In this document: positions 60,930 to 64,000 of the stretch, in pieces
How positions within the stretch are numbered: the stretch's first letter is position 1
How the letters are laid out: every line of letters begins with the position of its first letter
Assembly (NCBI GenBank): GCA_022579005.1
Contig: MU401454.1
Location: 434,001-498,000, forward strand
Length of the DNA stretch: 64,000 bases
Direction: 5' to 3'
DNA from: Poronia punctata
Taxonomy: Eukaryota > Ascomycota > Sordariomycetes > Xylariales > Xylariaceae
Program-made: the position numbers and the translations under genes
Notes under the pieces: generated by a model
The model's database searches: none
What the model was told of the DNA's origin: nothing
What the model saw: the letters and a program-made list of their open reading frames with translations, nothing else

Positions 60930-61782
60930 CTAGGCGTCGAAAGGGGCAGACATGGCGATGGTGTCATTTTCACTGTCTAATCCTCTCTTCCTCTTGCCTG
61001 TGGTCGAAGAGGACGACTCAGACGCGTCTGCATCGCCTTCACCCGACTCGCTATGATCGTCCGACCTCCATTCCGTGATCTCCACTTCGAGACGCACATT
61101 CCCGTCCCGGCTACGCTGCACCTCTCGAGTTGTACGCATATTTCCCAAGCGGCTTCCAGAGATGAGATGCTCAAACCACGGTATGCCCGTGATACGCCGA
61201 CCTACTGATTCCCGACCGGGTTGTTGTGTGGAAGGCGGCACAATATCCATGTTATCCTCCTCCTCGTTGTCCTCGGGAAGTAGACCTAGGTCCTGCAGAT
61301 TGTAAAGATCCTCTGTAAGAAGACTTCCGAGGGTTAATCGGATATACTCGGCTTCGGACGGCGGCTGCTCGGACCAGTACGACAGGGGTGTTCCACAGTA
61401 TCCACAGAAGCTTCTCTGCGCATGTCTTTCGGTCGCAGAGGCGTACGAGCGGCGAATGTTGGAGCGTGCCTCGTCATCGAAGAATGGGAAGATTTCACTT
61501 CGATACCAGGTTAGGGGGATTCGAATAAAGGCAGAGAGCGGAGAGGCCGAGGCAATTCCTGAGTGGTGGTGCCAGTTTTAGCAGGTGCCAGACGTTCGGG
61601 ATGCGTTGCCAGAAGGGTCAACGAGGTAGGTATGAAACGAGAGCTACACTTCACCTACGCTGTTCTCTATCCGAGTCGAATATGATCTGTGCTGAATTAG
61701 ACGAGGTAGGTGGGATTTGGATGGCATACTGGTTACGGCCGCACTGACACGAGCCTCTCAGCTGAATCGGCTGCGAAGACAT
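60930..61782 (-). CDS. GFA/CENP-V-like domain protein
   Basis: Two exons, 61782-61659 and 61558-60930 (intron 61559-61658), give 250 residues. The first zinc motif RGSCQCGRNQY (Cys12, Cys14) and the last SFCGYCGTPLSYW (Cys93, Cys96) fit the glutathione-dependent formaldehyde-activating fold. The central CHC..C cysteines common in the family are not present between them; ARSNIRRSYAS stands in their place. The C-terminal half is acidic and Ser-rich and ends with a KRKRG basic patch. Enzymatic activity is doubtful; a binding or structural role is possible. Start fixed by the first ATG. Confidence 0.8.
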
Positions 61783-62719
61783 GACCGTTATCTAGTAGGT
61801 GGCAGCTGCGGGCAGCAACAAACAATAGTTTAAGAAGATGGAATGCGCCTCCCGATGTGTTCAGAGATTCAGTCGAGATGGTTGTCGAGCTGGTCAGATC
61901 AACCGCCTTGGTTGGATCAAGAATGAACAATAATCCGGAAGAAGGCGGTATTGGCACGATAGATGTGGTAGATTTGATAGACAAAGTTTATGTTTCTAGC
62001 CGCTCTGGTCTGGAGGTGACTGTATCTTTTTTTCTCAACTGCACCTGCCGCACCTTCTGTAATTAACAGGATAAAGGGTCTACGTGGTACTGGAGATGTG
62101 ACTGATTTCTATCCACGTTACATTTCCCCGTAGAGCCCGTTTACCTCTAGAACCTACTGCACCTCCTCGCCCACTATTGGTGGGGGTTGCCATGTTCTAG
62201 AGGTCTCAGCGAGCATGGTGACGTCTTTGTCTATCAAGGGAATGCTAATACCTCCTTTCAATGGTGGGGGGGCACCATGCTGTCAGCTGTCAGGGGCACG
62301 TTCTCTTTTAACGTTGAGCCCCCGGGCCCACTCATAGAACGTCTCTAGATGCCACTAGTAGGTACCATGCATACTATGTAATTATGTTTGTTGGAGATGG
62401 CTTTTCGTTACACCAGCAACTTAAGAATAAGTGCCGACAAAACGGAGCGAAAGTCTCTGCTGTTCCAACATATTTGGCTCTGCATTCCTCGCATCTCGGT
62501 TGATTAAATTTGAAAATGTAGTGCTGGTGACCAAGCCGCCAACGAAAACCAGGGCTATCTATAAAGTCCCTATCAGTATCTGCACCAGGCAAAGCGACTG
62601 CATCGTCCAAGTTACGTATCGATGGTCTGTCATTCTTTATAGGAGTCGTACACGAAGGTATGTCTGGTAGTACATACTTAGCCATGTATAAGTATTCATT
62701 CCACTCTATGTGTATGGAT
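61783..62719. other. Spacer between GFA-like gene and rch1
   Basis: 0.94 kb. A 123-codon minus-strand frame (62374-62745) overlaps the end of rch1 and is probably fortuitous. No other gene. Confidence 0.5.
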
Positions 62720-64000
62720 CTACCGTATCTCTCGTGGTACTTCATATTCCTTGGCCGACGCTCGACTCATTTCTGTTTCCTCCAGCCTCGGAGAACTGCG
62801 GCAGCTATTCCGATTTCTATCCATCAACTCTTGGTCATTCAAAGCATCCCTCTCTGTTCTTTCTAGCCACCACTGGAAGAAGATGGTGAGGAACTGGGCA
62901 ACGAATACCTGCTCTACAGTGTAAAGCAGGACGGGAACTTGTATGGACGATATGGTGAAATTGTCTTGTTCCGACCACATTGCTGCGGCTAATGGGATGC
63001 CGATACTGGTCGTCTTGGCCGCCCCGCAGAAGCAGACGGCTATTACCAACTTGGGCGGCATTCTTTGAATAGAAAGAGCCTGCCTCAGCACATTTGGCAG
63101 ATGCGACCACGCTCTGAATCTAGTGGCGAAGGCGTCGAACCACTTGATGAGCCAGAGAGGGGGGAATGAGATATAAAAGCAAATGACGGTGAAGAGAAGA
63201 TATTCTGCCACGTTCAGAAACACGTTGAAAATGATGGCAGTCTTGGGTAGTTCGGTGAGCGCGCCAGTCTCAAAAGCACCCGAAAATGTCGACCTATAAC
63301 CATATTAGCTTATCCTCCTTTTCTTCTATTCGCCCGAATTGGGATCACAGACCAGGCCACCAAGACCATCAAGACGGAGCAGAATTTCGCCAGATAAAAC
63401 GTCCTGAGCACCCGAGAGACATGTTTCGGAAAGGCCCATCGCAAAGCCTGTCCTGCCACCAATGGCAAAAGCACACTTAGGCCCAGTTGCTTTAGAACAC
63501 CAACGTACATGGGCCCTAGCGTGCTGGGTGACGCAGGGCGCAAAGGGTCAAACACAGCATCGCCCGGCAAAAAGCCATATATCAGGAATGGCGAGAGGAA
63601 GGAACCGATGACATTACCAATCACTACTTCGATAATCGCCGCAGCTTCATCGCCTCCCGCATTCCTCGTCATTACAACGTTGGATGCGACGGTCGTCGGA
63701 ATACAGCTGACTACCACCATGCCGACCAGTACGCTCGCATCGATGTTGCCCGAGCTGATCCCACCGGCGGCGATGATGATACGGACGAGAACTAGAAGTA
63801 CATCAGTCCCAGATGCACCAATCCGATGGATGTCAGAGTACGGACCTATTTGGAGGACAGGTATAAGAACCAAGTTGATCCCCTGCACGACGATGTGTAG
63901 CCGCCAATTCGTGACATGTTCTTTGAGCTTTTCGGGACTTAGCTGTGCTCCGTTGATCAGAAATATCAGTGCAATGGCACCGTAGAGAACCGAATATTCC
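62720..64000 (-). CDS. rch1: RCH1/SLC10A7-type membrane transporter (N-terminus beyond window)
   Basis: Three exons are visible: from the right edge to 63846, 63791-63353 and 63293-62720. The family signature is [20 protein letters not shown] followed by [20 protein letters not shown]. Several hydrophobic helices surround it ([52 protein letters not shown]). The tail after the last helix is polar. In yeasts Rch1 sits in the plasma membrane and restrains calcium uptake; vertebrate SLC10A7 affects Golgi calcium. The two introns have weak donors (GTCCGT, GTCTGT), but both phases restore conserved sequence (QIVLVRIII and AWSTFSGAF). Roughly the first 100 residues are missing. Confidence 0.9.

Noticed and set aside
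62374..62745. 123-codon minus-strand ORF with a CEEC motif
   Set aside because: It overlaps the end of rch1 in another frame, has no intron or family support, and its AT-rich codons look random.

Overview
The window is nuclear DNA of a filamentous ascomycete (Pezizomycotina, probably Sordariomycetes). The evidence is housekeeping genes with fungal-type proteins, many introns of about 50-130 nt with GT..AG ends and CTAAC-like branch sites, long intergenic spacers, and one roughly 10 kb AT-rich island of the kind left by repeat-induced point mutation (RIP). Exon structures below were worked out by hand from splice consensus, reading-frame phase and family resemblance.

Left part (1-17.6 kb): PRP8 (minus, its C-terminal end lies beyond the left edge) and ribosomal protein eL34 share a divergent promoter. 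Then come an NDUFAF3/DUF498-like mitochondrial protein, an unusual fused alpha/beta-hydrolase plus tyrosine-phosphatase-like gene, and an SLP1-type SUN-domain membrane protein.

Middle (17.6-31.4 kb): the AT-rich island, 18,294-28,331. It is bounded by imperfect terminal inverted repeats starting TACCGTACC. Just inside each end lies an array of short units (TTAGCGTTAAA on the left, TTTAACGCTAA on the right) in opposite orientation, and the island holds a decayed low-complexity reading frame on the minus strand. I interpret it as a large RIP-killed DNA transposon of a family I cannot name. Beside it is a wrecked salicylate-hydroxylase-like FAD monooxygenase gene carrying three microsatellites.

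Right part (31.4-64 kb): a Mei2-like RNA-binding protein (11 exons, minus), exocyst SEC15, CCAAT-binding factor HAP5, rRNA-processing factor FCF2, HOPS/CORVET subunit VPS16, eIF4B, a Tim17/22-like membrane protein, tRNA-Gln(UUG), a small unassigned gene lacking an ATG, a GH1 beta-glucosidase, a GFA/CENP-V-like protein, and an RCH1/SLC10A7-type transporter truncated by the right edge.

Most genes are unrelated housekeeping functions (splicing, translation, secretion and vacuole traffic, transcription), so there is no operon or metabolic cluster. Novelty lies in the AT island and its borders, an 8-mer (TACTCGTA) that recurs only between genes, unusual splicing features (GC-AG introns, 14- and 18-nt exons, a possible recursive splice site), and a few small or broken genes.
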